Assembly: GCF_900187375.1 (NCBI RefSeq)
Contig: NZ_FYEW01000001.1
Location: 1,922,001 to 1,986,000, forward strand
From: Hymenobacter gelipurpurascens
GTDB taxonomy: Bacteria > Bacteroidota > Bacteroidia > Cytophagales > Hymenobacteraceae
Direction of reading: 5' to 3'
DNA length: 64,000 nucleotides
This document shows, piece by piece, positions 50,758 through 58,829 of this stretch. Every line of letters starts with the position of its first letter. Positions within the stretch are counted from its first letter, which is position 1. The notes beneath the pieces are model-generated. The model searched no databases, was not told the DNA's origin, and saw nothing but the letters and a program-made list of their open reading frames with translations. The position numbers and the translations under genes are program-made.

Positions 50758-51891
50758 ATGCGTACTTTTTCCATGCCTGCCTTCCGTTTCTCGTTTCGCG
50801 CTGGGTTGCTCTTTCTAGGCCTGTTGTTTGGCGCGCTGGCTATCTGGTGGAACCGTCCGCGCCAGCCGGCTGCGTCCACTGCAGTCGTTTCATCCGGCCC
50901 CATACTGCCGCCTCCCGCCGATGGCAGAATGCGCGGCGTAAACTGGGTAGCCGCTGACTCCGCCTCTTCCAGCAACATGGAGCCACTGGTGCGGGCCCAC
51001 ATCACCTGGATTGCCCAAACCCCTTTCGGTTGGCAAGCCGCCGCAACCCAACCCGAAATCCGGCTGCACACCGGAAACAACAAAGGCGGCCGCGGTGGCT
51101 ACTGGGGCGAAGCCGATGCGGGCCTCATCTACACGGCGCAGCAGGCCCGCAAGAGCGGCATCAGCACTTTGCTTAAGCCGCACCTATGGCTGCGCAACGG
51201 CGGCACTTGGCCTGGGGATATTAATATGACCTCTCCCACCAATTGGCAGGCTTGGTTTACCAGCTACTCTACCTTTATTCTGCACTACGCGCAACTGGCC
51301 GAGGCGCAAAAGATGGAAGCTCTCTGTATCGGGACAGAATTGGCGCATGCCAGTGTAGGCCACGAGAAAGAGTGGCGGGCTTTAATCAAGCAGATACGGC
51401 GGGTGTACCATGGCCCCCTCACGTATGCCGCCAACTGGAGCGGCGAGTTTGAACAGATCAAGTTCTGGGATGCGCTGGATTTTATTGGCATACAGGCCTA
51501 CTTCCCGCTCAGCAAAACTACCTCACCAGAAAAGGCTACCCTTTTAGCGGCGTGGCAGGAGCCCTTGCGGCGCATCGAAGCAGTCCAGAAACGCTACAAA
51601 AAACCTGTTGTGTTCACTGAAGTCGGCTATAAAACCACGCCCGACGCCGCCATTGAACCCTGGGCCTGGCCCGACCGCATGGCTGTGGTAACGAGTATAG
51701 ACGAAGAGACGCAGCGGGTGTGCTACGAGGCGTTATTCGAAACATTCTGGAAGCGACCCTGGCTGCGCGGCATGTTTATCTGGAAGTGGTACCCTGGCCT
51801 ACAGCCCGATGGCCCTGCCCGCCGCCACCTCGATTTCACGCCCCAGCACAAACCCGCCGAGCGGGTACTGGCAGACTGGTACTCGAAATGA
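50758..51891 (+). CDS. Membrane-anchored GH113-like (beta-mannanase-type) TIM-barrel protein
   Basis: A 377-residue protein. The ATG at 50758 is chosen because the short extension to a GTG at 50731 adds nothing recognisable. One N-terminal transmembrane segment (LLFLGLLFGALAIWW, residues 17-31) anchors it, with the domain outside. The barrel starts with MRGVNWVAADS; ISTLLKPHLWLRNGGTWPG, MEALCIGTELAHAS with probable acid/base Glu194, DFIGIQAYFPLS and KPVVFTEVGYKTTPDAA with probable nucleophile Glu288 follow. This order matches GH113 and its relatives, where beta-1,4-mannan is the known substrate, although many members are uncharacterised. Both catalytic Glu residues are present. The gene stands alone, in the opposite direction to lolD, and no arabinan operator is near it. 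Confidence 0.8.
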   Translation: MRTFSMPAFRFSFRAGLLFLGLLFGALAIWWNRPRQPAASTAVVSSGPILPPPADGRMRGVNWVAADSASSSNMEPLVRAHITWIAQTPFGWQAAATQPEIRLHTGNNKGGRGGYWGEADAGLIYTAQQARKSGISTLLKPHLWLRNGGTWPGDINMTSPTNWQAWFTSYSTFILHYAQLAEAQKMEALCIGTELAHASVGHEKEWRALIKQIRRVYHGPLTYAANWSGEFEQIKFWDALDFIGIQAYFPLSKTTSPEKATLLAAWQEPLRRIEAVQKRYKKPVVFTEVGYKTTPDAAIEPWAWPDRMAVVTSIDEETQRVCYEALFETFWKRPWLRGMFIWKWYPGLQPDGPARRHLDFTPQHKPAERVLADWYSK

Positions 51892-52025
51892 GTTGCCGGT
51901 TGCCAGTTCGTTCAGTCGACAGGCAACTGGCAACTGGCAACGCATAACCTGCATCAATACCTCATTTTCAGCCAACAGAAGCAAAAACTAGCAACTGGTA
52001 ACGGGTAACTGGCAACTGGCAACTC
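51892..52025. repeat. Degenerate tandem array of a CAACTGG/TTGCCAG heptamer
   Basis: The interval between the GH113-like gene and sucC contains runs such as GGCAACTGGCAACTGGCAAC at about 51921 and CAACTGGTAACGGGTAACTGG ending with further GGCAACTGGCAACTC up to 52025, as well as inverse copies (TTGCCGGTTGCCAG) at 51893. Direct and inverted units could fold into a stem. The repeats end about 60 bp before sucC. Confidence 0.75.
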
Positions 52026-52083
52026 ATTTCTGCCTACTTTCGCGCCTAGTAAACCACCCCGAAACCCCTCTTAACTGACCTCT

Positions 52084-53286
52084 ATGAATATTCACGAGTA
52101 TCAGGGCAAAGACATTCTGAAGCGCTACGGCGTACGCGTGCAGGAAGGCATCGTGGCCGATACGGCTGAGGAAGCTGTAGAAGCCGCCAAGAAGCTAACC
52201 GAGCAGACCGGCACGAGCTGGTATGTTATTAAAGCCCAGATTCATGCCGGCGGACGCGGCAAAGGGGGCGGGGTGAAACTCGCCAAAAACCTGGAGCAGG
52301 TAAAAGAAATTGCTGGCCAGATCATTGGCATGCAGCTCGTTACCAAGCAAACCGGTGCCGAAGGCCGCAAAGTGCATAAAGTACTGATTGCCCAGGACGT
52401 GTACTACCCTGGCGAGTCGGAAACCAAGGAATTCTACATGAGCGTACTGCTGGACCGCACTACCGGCCAGAACGTTATCATTTATACCACCGAGGGTGGC
52501 ATGGACATCGAGGAGGTAGCTGAGGCGCATCCCGAGAAAATCCACCGCGAGCATGTTGACCCACGTGTAGGCCTGCGCCCTTTCCAGGCCGCTAAAATCG
52601 CCTTCAACCTGGGCCTGACCGGCACGGCACAAAAAGAGATGGTGAAGTTCGTGATGGCTCTGTACAAGGCCTACGACGAAACCGACTCGGCCATGTTCGA
52701 AATCAACCCCGTGTTGAAGACTTCGGACGACAAGATCTTGGCCGTTGACGCCAAAGTAACCCTCGACGAAAACGCTCTCTACCGTCACAAAGACTTCATT
52801 GAGCTGCGCGACACCAACGAGGAAGACCCCTTGGAAGTAGAAGCTTCGGCCTCAAACCTGAACTATGTGAAGCTCGACGGCAACGTGGGCTGCATGGTGA
52901 ACGGCGCGGGCCTGGCCATGGCTACCATGGACATCATCAAGCTGAGCGGTGGCGAGCCGGCCAACTTCCTCGACGTAGGGGGTGGAGCCAACGCCCAGAC
53001 CGTAGAAGCTGGTTTCCGCATTATCCTGAAGGATCCGAACGTGAAAGCCATCCTCATCAACATCTTCGGTGGCATCGTGCGTTGCGACCGGGTGGCCAAC
53101 GGTGTGGTAGAGGCCTACAAGAACATCGGCGACATCAAAGTGCCGATTATCGTTCGTCTGCAGGGCACCAACGCCGAAGAAGGCGCTCGTATCATTGATG
53201 AGAGCGGCCTGAAAGTTTTCTCGGCAGTACTGCTGAAGGATGCGGCTCAGAAAGTGAAAGAAGTTCTGGCATCGCAAGTAGCCTAG
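52084..53286 (+). CDS. sucC: Succinyl-CoA ligase (ADP-forming), beta subunit
   Basis: A 400-residue ATP-grasp enzyme subunit of the citric acid cycle that works with SucD to interconvert succinyl-CoA and succinate with ATP or GTP formation. It starts [17 protein letters not shown], the invariant family opening. Other motifs are [20 protein letters not shown] (nucleotide-binding), [66 protein letters not shown] and [19 protein letters not shown], plus [13 protein letters not shown]. The length is standard. No sucD lies next to it, which is normal in many Bacteroidota where the subunits are unlinked. A strong bidirectional terminator follows. Confidence 0.97.
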   Translation: MNIHEYQGKDILKRYGVRVQEGIVADTAEEAVEAAKKLTEQTGTSWYVIKAQIHAGGRGKGGGVKLAKNLEQVKEIAGQIIGMQLVTKQTGAEGRKVHKVLIAQDVYYPGESETKEFYMSVLLDRTTGQNVIIYTTEGGMDIEEVAEAHPEKIHREHVDPRVGLRPFQAAKIAFNLGLTGTAQKEMVKFVMALYKAYDETDSAMFEINPVLKTSDDKILAVDAKVTLDENALYRHKDFIELRDTNEEDPLEVEASASNLNYVKLDGNVGCMVNGAGLAMATMDIIKLSGGEPANFLDVGGGANAQTVEAGFRIILKDPNVKAILINIFGGIVRCDRVANGVVEAYKNIGDIKVPIIVRLQGTNAEEGARIIDESGLKVFSAVLLKDAAQKVKEVLASQVA

Positions 53287-53304
53287 GCCTGCTTGTTCTG
53301 CTGT

Positions 53305-53341
53305 AAAAAGGCCCGTCCGGTTCAACCGGACGGGCCTTTTT
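53305..53341 (+). terminator. Intrinsic terminator of sucC
   Basis: AAAAAGGCCCGTCCGGTT pairs with AACCGGACGGGCCTTTTT around a single C, an 18-bp perfect stem with flanking A and T tracts. Confidence 0.92.
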
Positions 53342-53412
53342 CGTTTTAGTACCCAACCCAGTTATCAGCACTTGCGTTAAGGCAAGCTCACTGTACTTTT
53401 CCGGGTATTGAT

Positions 53413-54294
53413 ATGGGTAAAACCTTTACTGTTTTGGCCGTGGTGGGAGCTTTAGGCTCAGTTCAGCAAGTTCAGGCACAGTCTACAGAAACAGCGCCCA
53501 GTACCGGGAAACAAGTTGTTTACCTCACGGCCACTGACCCTGTCTCCTATCTTTTTCAGTACAGCCCACCTACTACCGACTACCTTACCCGCTTCCGCGA
53601 AATGTATGGCCTGGAAGCCCTCGTAGCGCAGCAAACAACTGACTTGGGCCGCGCTAAAGCCTTGTGCCAGTGGGTACACAACCGCCTGGAGCACGATGGG
53701 CACCAGCCCTTCAAGTCGACAGATGCATTTGCCATTCTGCATGCCGCTATGCTGGGCCAGCCGGTGCAGTGCGTAGAATATGGCCGGGTGCTGGCCACCG
53801 CATTCAATGCGCTGGGCATGCCCGCTAGGCCACTATATCTAAAATCAGCCAAAGTACAAACAAAAGCATCGGCCGCTGGCCATGCCCTCACGGAAGTCTG
53901 GCTCCCTGATCTAGGCAAGTGGGTAATGGTGGACAGTCAAGCGGATATCATTCCCACCCTCAATAACCTACCTCTCAATGCGATAGAGTTACAGCAGGCG
54001 TTGTCACTAAACGATAATGGCCTAGGCATCATTACCTCATCCGGCGCGAAAGGCAAACCGTACTTCCGCTGGCTGCAGGAGTATCTGTATTATTTTGATA
54101 CGGTAATGGACAACCGCTACAACGTAAAGTCGGCGCGCACGGGCTTAATGCTGGTACCCATGGGAGCTCATAAGCCTGTGATATTCCAGCGGGTAAGCTC
54201 CATTCACAATATGCGTTATACTCATTCGCCCGCTACCTTCTACGCCTCTCCCACTGATGCTTCCTGGATAGTTAAAGGCACCGCAGCCAAATAA
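53413..54294 (+). CDS. Secreted transglutaminase-like (papain-fold) domain protein
   Basis: A 293-residue exported protein. A signal peptide covers residues 1-23 (MGKTFTVLAVVGALGSV to AQ). The transglutaminase-like core runs from about residue 65 to 185. The catalytic triad is visible: Cys120 in GQPVQCVEYGRVLATAFNALGMPAR, His157 in AAGHALTEVWLPDLGKWVMVD and Asp174 in the same block. The three residues are spaced as in bacterial transglutaminase/protease-like proteins that act on peptides or cell-wall components. The C-terminal 110 residues (YFRWLQEYLYYFDTVMDNRY) have no domain I recognise. It is flanked by terminators on both sides, so it is probably a single-gene unit. Substrate unknown. Confidence 0.82.
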   Translation: MGKTFTVLAVVGALGSVQQVQAQSTETAPSTGKQVVYLTATDPVSYLFQYSPPTTDYLTRFREMYGLEALVAQQTTDLGRAKALCQWVHNRLEHDGHQPFKSTDAFAILHAAMLGQPVQCVEYGRVLATAFNALGMPARPLYLKSAKVQTKASAAGHALTEVWLPDLGKWVMVDSQADIIPTLNNLPLNAIELQQALSLNDNGLGIITSSGAKGKPYFRWLQEYLYYFDTVMDNRYNVKSARTGLMLVPMGAHKPVIFQRVSSIHNMRYTHSPATFYASPTDASWIVKGTAAK

Positions 54295-54392
54295 AGCGCT
54301 GATGGCATGGCCTAGGCCACCCCTAACAAACCCGGAAGCTACGTGGACTGAGAAGGAAGAGCATAAGCTTTATTCACGAATGCTCTTATAGG

Positions 54393-54430
54393 GTAAAAGC
54401 CCGATCACCTTAGGATGGTCGGGCTTTTAC
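54393..54430. terminator. Bidirectional terminator between convergent genes
   Basis: GTAAAAGCCCGA pairs with TCGGGCTTTTAC across a 14-base loop. It serves the transglutaminase-like gene and the convergent osmC/ohr gene. Confidence 0.85.
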
Positions 54431-54482
54431 TCTCAGTTTGTGCAACAAGGAGCTGCGTCCTCCAGCTCGTGCGACTCAATTG

Positions 54483-54974
54483 TTACTGTACGCCGCCTCT
54501 TTCAGCAACACCAGCATTCTCTTGAGCCTCTAATCCGATAGACTCGCCTTTCACGCGCAAATCCACTTCCATATTGCCCCGGGTACCTACCGAGTACGGG
54601 CAGATTTTATGTGCCTGCCGCACCATGTCAATGGTTTTGTCTTGGTCGAAGGATTTCAGGTCTACATCCAGTACGGCTGACAAGCCGTAGCCTTCTCCCT
54701 CCTGAAACAAGGATACGGAGCATTTTACCTCTGTTTGCGGATCGAGCCGGTCGCCGGCACGTTGCGCAATGACCAGCAGGGCTTGCTGGAAACAGGAAGA
54801 ATAGCCCGCTGCGAACAGTTCCTCAGGATTTGTAGCGCCTTTTTTGCCGCCCAGCCCTTCCGGCACTGACATATCCATGTCAATTACGCCCGTTGCGGAA
54901 CGAACATGACCACTGCGGCCTCCAATAGCCGTAGCATCGGCGGTGTATAAAGTCTTCTTTTCGGTGCTTGCCAT
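54483..54974 (-). CDS. OsmC/Ohr family peroxiredoxin-like protein (organic hydroperoxide resistance)
   Basis: A 163-residue cytoplasmic thiol peroxidase of the OsmC/Ohr superfamily, which reduces organic hydroperoxides. The N-terminal strand LYTADATAIGGRSGHVRSATG is followed by the family block GGKKGATNPEELFAAGYSSCFQQAL with the peroxidatic Cys61. KICPYSVGTRGNMEVDLRV has the resolving Cys125. GATNPEEL-x-A-x-x-x-x-x-C and C-P-Y-S-x-x-T-R-G-N are typical of the Ohr branch. The length is a little longer than the common 140, owing to a C-terminal extension (LEAQENAGVAERGGVQ). It lies near a tRNA gene and opposite the transglutaminase-like gene. No OhrR regulator is adjacent. Confidence 0.92.
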   Translation of the reverse strand: MASTEKKTLYTADATAIGGRSGHVRSATGVIDMDMSVPEGLGGKKGATNPEELFAAGYSSCFQQALLVIAQRAGDRLDPQTEVKCSVSLFQEGEGYGLSAVLDVDLKSFDQDKTIDMVRQAHKICPYSVGTRGNMEVDLRVKGESIGLEAQENAGVAERGGVQ

Positions 54975-55124
54975 ACGAGAGTCGGTTCAGGGTGTAATAA
55001 GTAGTATTCGTTAACTGCCCTGAGGCATGGAAGGTTACTTCGGAAGAGTGCAGGATTTTGCCGAAAATGCAGTGCGTGGTTTGGCGGCGCCGCATTTTCT
55101 CTCTAGTTTTGCCACCCACTACCG

Positions 55125-55196
55125 GGTTGCGTAGTACAACGGATAGTATGGGAGCCTCCGAAGCTCTAGATCTAGGTTCGATTCCTAGCGCGACCA
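55125..55196 (+). tRNA. tRNA-Arg, anticodon CCG
   Basis: A 72-base cloverleaf without encoded CCA. The acceptor stem GGTTGCG (55125-55131) pairs with CGCGACC (55189-55195) with one T-G pair. D-stem GTAC/GTAT encloses AACGGATA. Anticodon stem GGAGC/GCTCT has loop CTCCGAA, giving anticodon CCG. T-stem CTAGG/CCTAG has loop TTCGATT. The discriminator is A55196. It decodes the arginine codon CGG. A terminator follows at once. Confidence 0.9.
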
Positions 55197-55203
55197 CAAT
55201 CAA

Positions 55204-55234
55204 GCCCTCCCCTACTCTGGTGAGGGCTTTTTTT
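55204..55234 (+). terminator. Intrinsic terminator of tRNA-Arg
   Basis: GCCCTC (55204-55209) pairs with GAGGGC (55222-55227), followed by seven T residues. Confidence 0.8.
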
Positions 55235-55521
55235 ATTTGCCATATATCGCGCAAAGCACTCTGCCAGAAAGCGAAATGGCTTGCTGTTGCTGCCTCTATT
55301 GAAGGGATAATACTCGCAGACTATGAGAGCGGACTTCTTGTCCATGAGGCATCCTCGCTCAACGCGGTAAAGCAGAACAAGAACACCATTTATATATTCA
55401 ATCGATCATATTAAATTATTTGAATAAAAAATATTACTATTATACCTCACACTTGCTTAACCCTATTCTCGGCTAGAGCAGGTTATAGGGCTCTTTGTTC
55501 GTCAACTTTTCTTTTGTGCCT

Positions 55522-55965
55522 ATGAGAAGCTCACATTTACTGTCAGGCTTTGCGGGTTTCCTACTAGGCATTAGTGGTTTTATCAGTTGTACGTCACGAT
55601 TTGCACCTACTGCCGCGGAAATAGCAGGAGGCCGAGAGTACCAGAATCAGAGAGGACTCGACAGGCTGGACTCACTTACCAAGAGCTACCGCAGGAGCTA
55701 TTTTGGCAAAGCCAAAGCGCAGCAGGCCTTCAATATCAACGCTGATATTGTTCGTAAGATCATTGATCCTCAAGAATGTAAGGCAGTCCGCATTTACTTG
55801 GGGCGGGCAATATCTGATGGCCGGCCAGAGTACCGTCTGATACTAGTAGGCACCGATGGAACCCGGGACCTTATCCGCCAAGATGGCAAAACCAGTCTTG
55901 TCTCCTATGTGATTGGAGAGACGGCTGATCGATGTCCGCATAATTGTGACCCATCCCAGCAATGA
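55522..55965 (+). CDS. Small secreted protein of unknown function ending in a CPxNCD motif (paralog A)
   Basis: A 147-residue protein; the ATG at 55522 is chosen over a frame opening at 55495 because it begins a clean export signal. The N-terminus MRSSHLLSGFAGFLLGISGF leads to ISCTS, with a lipobox-like Cys at about residue 23. The mature part has a helical stretch (NQRGLDRLDSLTKSYRRSY), then AVRIYLGRAISDGRPEYRLILVGTDGTRDL, and ends CPHNCDPSQQ. The VRIY-x(n)-VGTD and terminal C-P-x-N-C-D are shared with the next gene (56109-56579), so the two are paralogs. I do not recognise a characterised family. The protein is probably periplasmic or surface-attached; the paired cysteines may bind metal or form a disulfide. 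It lies downstream of tRNA-Arg and upstream of a membrane protein and a histidine kinase. Confidence 0.65.
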   Translation: MRSSHLLSGFAGFLLGISGFISCTSRFAPTAAEIAGGREYQNQRGLDRLDSLTKSYRRSYFGKAKAQQAFNINADIVRKIIDPQECKAVRIYLGRAISDGRPEYRLILVGTDGTRDLIRQDGKTSLVSYVIGETADRCPHNCDPSQQ

Positions 55966-56108
55966 TGTTCAACACTCGGTATTGAGATTCTTAGCTGCTT
56001 TTTCCTTTTCGATACAAACAATTAATAATCAATTATTTATTTCATATCAATAGACCACTTTTGACTTGTTCGCCGGTTATCTGTTCGTTTTCTCTGCACC
56101 ATATCGCC

Positions 56109-56579
56109 ATGAAAAAGATTCTTTCTTCCTTCTGGATGTATCTCGTGTTGTTTCTATTGTTGGGAACTATGGTTGGGTGGCAGCAGCGGCCTGGCCTAGG
56201 GCAAAACAGGCCCCCTAGAACGGACCCAATCAATCCTAAAGCCGGCAAGAAGGCCGATCTGAAGGAACAGGAGATGGTGTTCAGATGGGTAAAAAATTAC
56301 CGGCAAAACTTCAAGGACAGCACCAAGTACAGCAGGTCATTCTTCTTCAGCAAAAAAATTCTGGAGGATATTACCAAAGGAAAAAGTGCAGGTGTCAGGA
56401 TTTACCAGGCGCTCGATGACAATGGCGTTATGCAGGCCGTTATTATTGGCACGGATAAAGACGGTAAAGACTTGTTTGATCCTAATGCCGCGGTAGTGGA
56501 GTCAAGCTCCTTCATTGGGTTGACGCTGGAAAAGTGCCCCAATAACTGCGACGGAACCAGCCCCCTGCTTACCCGATAA
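56109..56579 (+). CDS. Small secreted protein of unknown function ending in a CPxNCD motif (paralog B)
   Basis: A 156-residue protein with the ATG at 56109 opening a signal or anchor (MKKILSSFWMYLVLFLLLGT, then MVGW). A Pro-rich segment (PGLGQNRPPRTDP) leads to a helical part (EQEMVFRWVKNYRQNFKDS) and the shared domain: AGVRIYQALDDNGVMQAVIIGTDKDGKDLFDP and LEKCPNNCDGTSP. Alignment with its neighbour by eye gives VRIY, IGTD/VGTD, D-L, and C-P-x-N-C-D in the same order and at similar spacing, over about 80 residues. No known domain is recognised. It begins 143 bp after paralog A and ends 30 bp before the polytopic membrane protein. Co-expression with that gene is likely. Confidence 0.65.
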   Translation: MKKILSSFWMYLVLFLLLGTMVGWQQRPGLGQNRPPRTDPINPKAGKKADLKEQEMVFRWVKNYRQNFKDSTKYSRSFFFSKKILEDITKGKSAGVRIYQALDDNGVMQAVIIGTDKDGKDLFDPNAAVVESSSFIGLTLEKCPNNCDGTSPLLTR

Positions 56580-56609
56580 CCACTGCAGCCTTATTTTCTA
56601 ACCATACCC

Positions 56610-57422
56610 ATGGATACCTGGGAAGGACTGCATGCACTCAACCGGGCACTGGAAGCTGCTCCGCTGCTGCCGTTTGCGTGCGGCTGGGTGCGGCGGCGGC
56701 GGCTCCCGTATGCCTTCCGGCCAGTTTACTACTATGTAGGGGCCAAGTCTTTCCTGTATTTTCTGGATGCGTTCAGCCGGATAGTCTTTCACAACAACGT
56801 GTATGTGTACCACTTAAACACGGTGCTGCTGGTGCTCCTCCTGACGCTTACGTACCGCCGGCTGCTTCCTCAGCAGTTGCTCCGGATTGTGCCGCTAGGC
56901 CTATGGGGCTTCGGGATTATTGCGCTGCTGGACGCCACGGTGCTCAATGGCTTGTTCATCGATGTGAATTCCTACTCGCAGGCGTATGGGTGCGCCCTCC
57001 TGATTGTGCTGGCCATTCTGCACGTTACTTACCTCACGCGCAATCCCACGGAACCAGCCCTCGAAGACCGGCCGGAGTTCTTCCTGAGCGCGGCGGTGCT
57101 GGTGTACTGCTCCTGCTCCATCGTCAGCTATGTGGCTATCAATGTGATTTACCACATGGATTACGACATCGCCACCATCATCCGCCTCGATACCCTGATT
57201 AGCAGTCCGGATACGCTCCTGATGGCTATACAGATGGGGCTGCTGGCCTGGATGTTTCATTTTTTCCCGTTGAGTGTTGCCCCGTTACGGGCCTTGCCGG
57301 TGTGGCTGCATTACAGCCACTGGCACCCAAAGCCGTATTTGCTGCTAGGCCAGTCTTTGCGGAACCTGCGGCGCCTCCGCCGGCTGGAGCGGCCCCGAGC
57401 CACGGCTTGGCGAAATGGCTAG
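56610..57422 (+). CDS. Polytopic membrane protein of unknown function (about 6 helices)
   Basis: A 270-residue inner-membrane protein. Hydrophobic segments are seen at LNTVLLVLLLTLTYRRLL, VPLGLWGFGIIALLDATVL, GCALLIVLAILHVTYL, FFLSAAVLVYCSCSIVSYVAI and LLMAIQMGLLAWMFHFFPLSV, plus a shorter aromatic stretch near YYYVGAKSFLYFLDAF. The C-terminus is basic and probably cytoplasmic (SLRNLRRLRRLERPRA). I recognise no named family. It lies 30 bp after paralog B and 79 bp before a histidine kinase that has almost no sensor domain of its own. A role as membrane sensor or partner of that kinase is plausible from position alone. The TAG stop (57420-57422) falls inside a CTAGGCCACT copy of the recurrent oligomer. 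Confidence 0.65.
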   Translation: MDTWEGLHALNRALEAAPLLPFACGWVRRRRLPYAFRPVYYYVGAKSFLYFLDAFSRIVFHNNVYVYHLNTVLLVLLLTLTYRRLLPQQLLRIVPLGLWGFGIIALLDATVLNGLFIDVNSYSQAYGCALLIVLAILHVTYLTRNPTEPALEDRPEFFLSAAVLVYCSCSIVSYVAINVIYHMDYDIATIIRLDTLISSPDTLLMAIQMGLLAWMFHFFPLSVAPLRALPVWLHYSHWHPKPYLLLGQSLRNLRRLRRLERPRATAWRNG

Positions 57423-57501
57423 GCCACTAAACTTCACACATCATTCCCTTAGAACGCTCTAGCGGCACCTACTTCATTACCAGTTCAGTTAGCAGCAAGC
57501 C

Positions 57502-58515
57502 ATGCCCGATGTATTGCTCCCTTTCCTGCTCATTGGTCCCATTCTGCTGCTGTTAGCTATTGGCATTGTGGTGATTCTGGTGCGAGAGCAGCACCGACGG
57601 CTGCGGGAAGAGCGCGAGAAACAGCAGCTGCTGGCCGAACAGAACGAGTTGCTGGAACAACAGGTAGCAGCCCGTACGGCCGAAGTAGTAGCCCAGCGCA
57701 ACAGTCTGGAGCAGGCGCTGCTGGAGTTGCGCAACACCCAGACGCAGTTGGTGCAGCGGGAGAAAATGGCTTCGCTGGGGGAGCTTACGGCCGGCATCGC
57801 GCACGAAATTCAGAACCCGCTCAACTTCGTCAACAACTTTGCGGAGGTATCGGGTGAACTGGTCAATGAGCTGGAAACCGAGCTGCAGGATACGGCCAGC
57901 CACTCCGGGGCCAAAGCGGAACTCCTCGACGACCTGAAGCAAAACCTGCGGCGCATTACCCAACACGGCCAGCGCGCCGCCGCCATTGTGCGCGGGATGC
58001 TGGAGCACTCGCGAGCCAGCACTGGTGAGCGGGCCCCTACCGACCTGAACCTGCTGGCAGAAGAATATCTGCAACTGGCCTACCAGAGTGTCCGGGCCAA
58101 AAACAACAAGGTGGCCTACACGCTCATCACCCACTTCGACCCCAACCTGCGCACGGTACCCGTAGTGCCCCAGGAAATTGGGCGGGTGCTGCTTAACCTG
58201 TTCACCAACGCCTTTTACGCCGTGCAGCAGCGCCAGCAACAAGGCGACAACGGCTACCTACCGGAAGTTGCCGTGAGTACCCAAGGCCTGACGGGGTGCG
58301 TGCTGCTGAAGGTGCGCGATAATGGCACGGGTATTTCGCAGACCGTGCAGCAGAAAATCTTCCAGCCTTTCTTCACCACCAAGCCCACCGGCGAAGGTAC
58401 TGGCCTAGGCCTCTCGTTGAGCTACGACATCATCACGAAGGGACACGGCGGCACGCTCACCGTCAATTCAGAGCCAGGCCGTTTCACGGAGTTTATTATC
58501 AGCTTACCGCAGTAG
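57502..58515 (+). CDS. Membrane-anchored sensor histidine kinase with coiled coil and no periplasmic sensor
   Basis: A 337-residue kinase. One transmembrane helix (LLPFLLIGPILLLLAIGIVVILV, residues 5-27) is followed by a charged coiled coil to about residue 88 (EQHRRLREEREKQQLLAEQN). The H-box has the phospho-acceptor His101 in GELTAGIAHEIQNPLNFVNNF. The HATPase_c domain has the N-box LNLFTNAFYAV, G1 VRDNGTGIS, F-box FQPFFTTKPTGEGTGLGLSLSYDI and G2 GHGGTLTV. It is complete and should be active, but there is almost no region outside the membrane, so the signal must come from a partner, for example the upstream polytopic protein. No response regulator is adjacent; the nearest in the window is the REC-cyclase at 62948-63994. 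Confidence 0.88.
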   Translation: MPDVLLPFLLIGPILLLLAIGIVVILVREQHRRLREEREKQQLLAEQNELLEQQVAARTAEVVAQRNSLEQALLELRNTQTQLVQREKMASLGELTAGIAHEIQNPLNFVNNFAEVSGELVNELETELQDTASHSGAKAELLDDLKQNLRRITQHGQRAAAIVRGMLEHSRASTGERAPTDLNLLAEEYLQLAYQSVRAKNNKVAYTLITHFDPNLRTVPVVPQEIGRVLLNLFTNAFYAVQQRQQQGDNGYLPEVAVSTQGLTGCVLLKVRDNGTGISQTVQQKIFQPFFTTKPTGEGTGLGLSLSYDIITKGHGGTLTVNSEPGRFTEFIISLPQ

Positions 58516-58829
58516 CCGGGCAGTTTTCACCAGTCCTAAGGGTTTTACTTACAGGCAATTCACGAGCAACTGGGTCTACATCTGACGATGCTAAAAAGAA
58601 ATACTGCCCTGCTCCTGTATGTGAAAAAATTTATTTATATTTTTACTTTAGGGATATCTAGTTCCATCGAGCAGGGAAGTGTGGTTTCCTTGCCCCGTGT
58701 TTTTCGGGTGGCGGCTCACGCTTGAGAAGGAATCGTGGCGCAGGCAGCAGAGTATTGCCTGAGATAGTGGATGCCGCCAGCGCGGCCGAGCATGAGCAGA
58801 GGGTAAGTACCGTATTCTGGTTGAGCACG
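58516..58829. other. Intergenic region upstream of the YitT gene
   Basis: No convincing gene. A very AT-rich stretch (58619-58655) is a likely promoter zone. Upstream in-frame codons exist from 58722, but they lack YitT-like character. Confidence 0.5.
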
